This document shows, piece after piece, positions 5,607 to 5,694 of a stretch of 5,694 nt of DNA (the stretch's first letter is position 1; every line of letters starts with the position of its first letter). The notes below the pieces were generated by a model. The model searched no databases and was not told where the DNA came from. It was given only the letters and a program-made list of their open reading frames with translations. The stretch is from Alcaligenaceae bacterium (lineage in GTDB: Bacteria; Pseudomonadota; Gammaproteobacteria; Burkholderiales; Burkholderiaceae_B), in assembly GCA_029265335.1 (NCBI GenBank), contig JAJUJN010000149.1, positions 1 to 5,694 on the forward strand. Direction: 5' to 3'. A program made the translations under genes and the position numbers.

Positions 5607-5694
5607 TTATTCGGCTTCGATGCCGGCAGCCTCGATGAGCTCACCCCGCATCTTCACGTCGGCAGCGAGGATCTCGGCAAACTCTTCGGGCGAA
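5607..5694 (-). CDS. Bug/TctC-family tripartite tricarboxylate transporter substrate-binding protein, C-terminal end only
   Basis: Only the last 28 codons and a TAA stop are in the window; the rest lies to the right. The visible residues include SPEEFAEILAADV, followed by a final EAAGIEAE. This matches the usual C-terminus of Bug/TctC receptors, a (T/S)PEEF helix followed by a short linker and an (E/K)AAGI-x-x-E ending. Members of this family are exported, bind carboxylates such as citrate or other small organic acids in the periplasm, and pass them to a TctAB-type membrane component, or act as stand-alone sensors. No membrane partner is visible here. The stop lies 13 nt before the CoA-transferase start, so the two genes are probably cotranscribed, and the receptor may bind the acid that the downstream enzymes use. 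The call rests on a short stretch, but the frame is open to the window edge and the motif is characteristic. Confidence 0.72.
   Translation of the reverse strand, partial: SPEEFAEILAADVKMRGELIEAAGIEAE

Larger units (their letters stand above)
1..5694 (-). other. Putative operon for activation, oxidation and cleavage of an organic acid
   Basis: Six consecutive genes share one strand with gaps of 13, 16, 9, 45 and 86 nt. Their predicted roles form an ordered chemical series: uptake receptor, CoA activation, hydration, C-C cleavage, dehydrogenation, plus an MmgE/PrpD enzyme. No promoter, divergent gene or convincing terminator interrupts the series, and both ends run off the window, so the full operon and any regulator lie outside. 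Confidence 0.75.

Noticed and set aside
5594..5644. N-terminal extension of the CoA-transferase from a GTG at 5644
   Set aside because: It would overlap the end of the receptor gene by 38 nt and adds 17 residues with no family similarity; ATG at 5593 or 5581 fits the family better.

Overview
This window is a compact stretch of bacterial chromosome that is moderately GC-rich (roughly 60% by eye). Every gene I can support lies on the minus strand. Read in the direction of transcription (high to low coordinates), the order is: the last 28 codons of a Bug/TctC-type periplasmic solute-binding protein (5607-5694); a class III (CaiB/BaiF) CoA-transferase (4406-5593); an enoyl-CoA hydratase of the crotonase family (3592-4389); an HMG-CoA lyase-like DRE-TIM metallolyase (2638-3582); an acyl-CoA dehydrogenase (1420-2592); and an MmgE/PrpD-family protein whose C-terminus runs off the left edge (1-1333). 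Gene spacings are 13, 16, 9, 45 and 86 nt, so this looks like one operon. No promoter is visible, so transcription probably starts to the right of the window. There are no RNA genes, mobile elements, CRISPR arrays or phage genes.

The gene families and the association of a Bug receptor with CaiB, crotonase, lyase, ACAD and PrpD genes suggest a betaproteobacterium of the Burkholderiales, such as the Alcaligenaceae (Bordetella/Achromobacter relatives) or Comamonadaceae. Bug receptors are heavily expanded in these groups. This placement is inferred from gene content, not from a marker gene.

The genes read as a catabolic route for an organic acid. The receptor would capture a carboxylate in the periplasm and the CoA-transferase would activate it. 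The dehydrogenase would introduce an alpha,beta double bond and the hydratase would add water. The HMG-CoA-lyase-like enzyme would then split the 3-hydroxyacyl-CoA into two smaller units. An HMG-type lyase acts on tertiary 3-hydroxy-acyl-CoA dicarboxylates, so the simplest substrates are branched dicarboxylates. One candidate is 3-methylglutarate via 3-methylglutaconyl-CoA and HMG-CoA. Another is methylsuccinate/itaconate via citramalyl-CoA. No biotin carboxylase is present, so this is not simply the leucine (liu) pathway. The MmgE/PrpD protein could supply or isomerise an acid that feeds the route. The substrate is not determined by the sequence.

The catalytic residues expected for each of the four CoA enzymes are present, and no gene looks broken. 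The only notable non-coding structure is a perfect 12-bp hairpin in the 86-nt gap before the MmgE/PrpD gene. There is no gene-free stretch longer than 86 nt.
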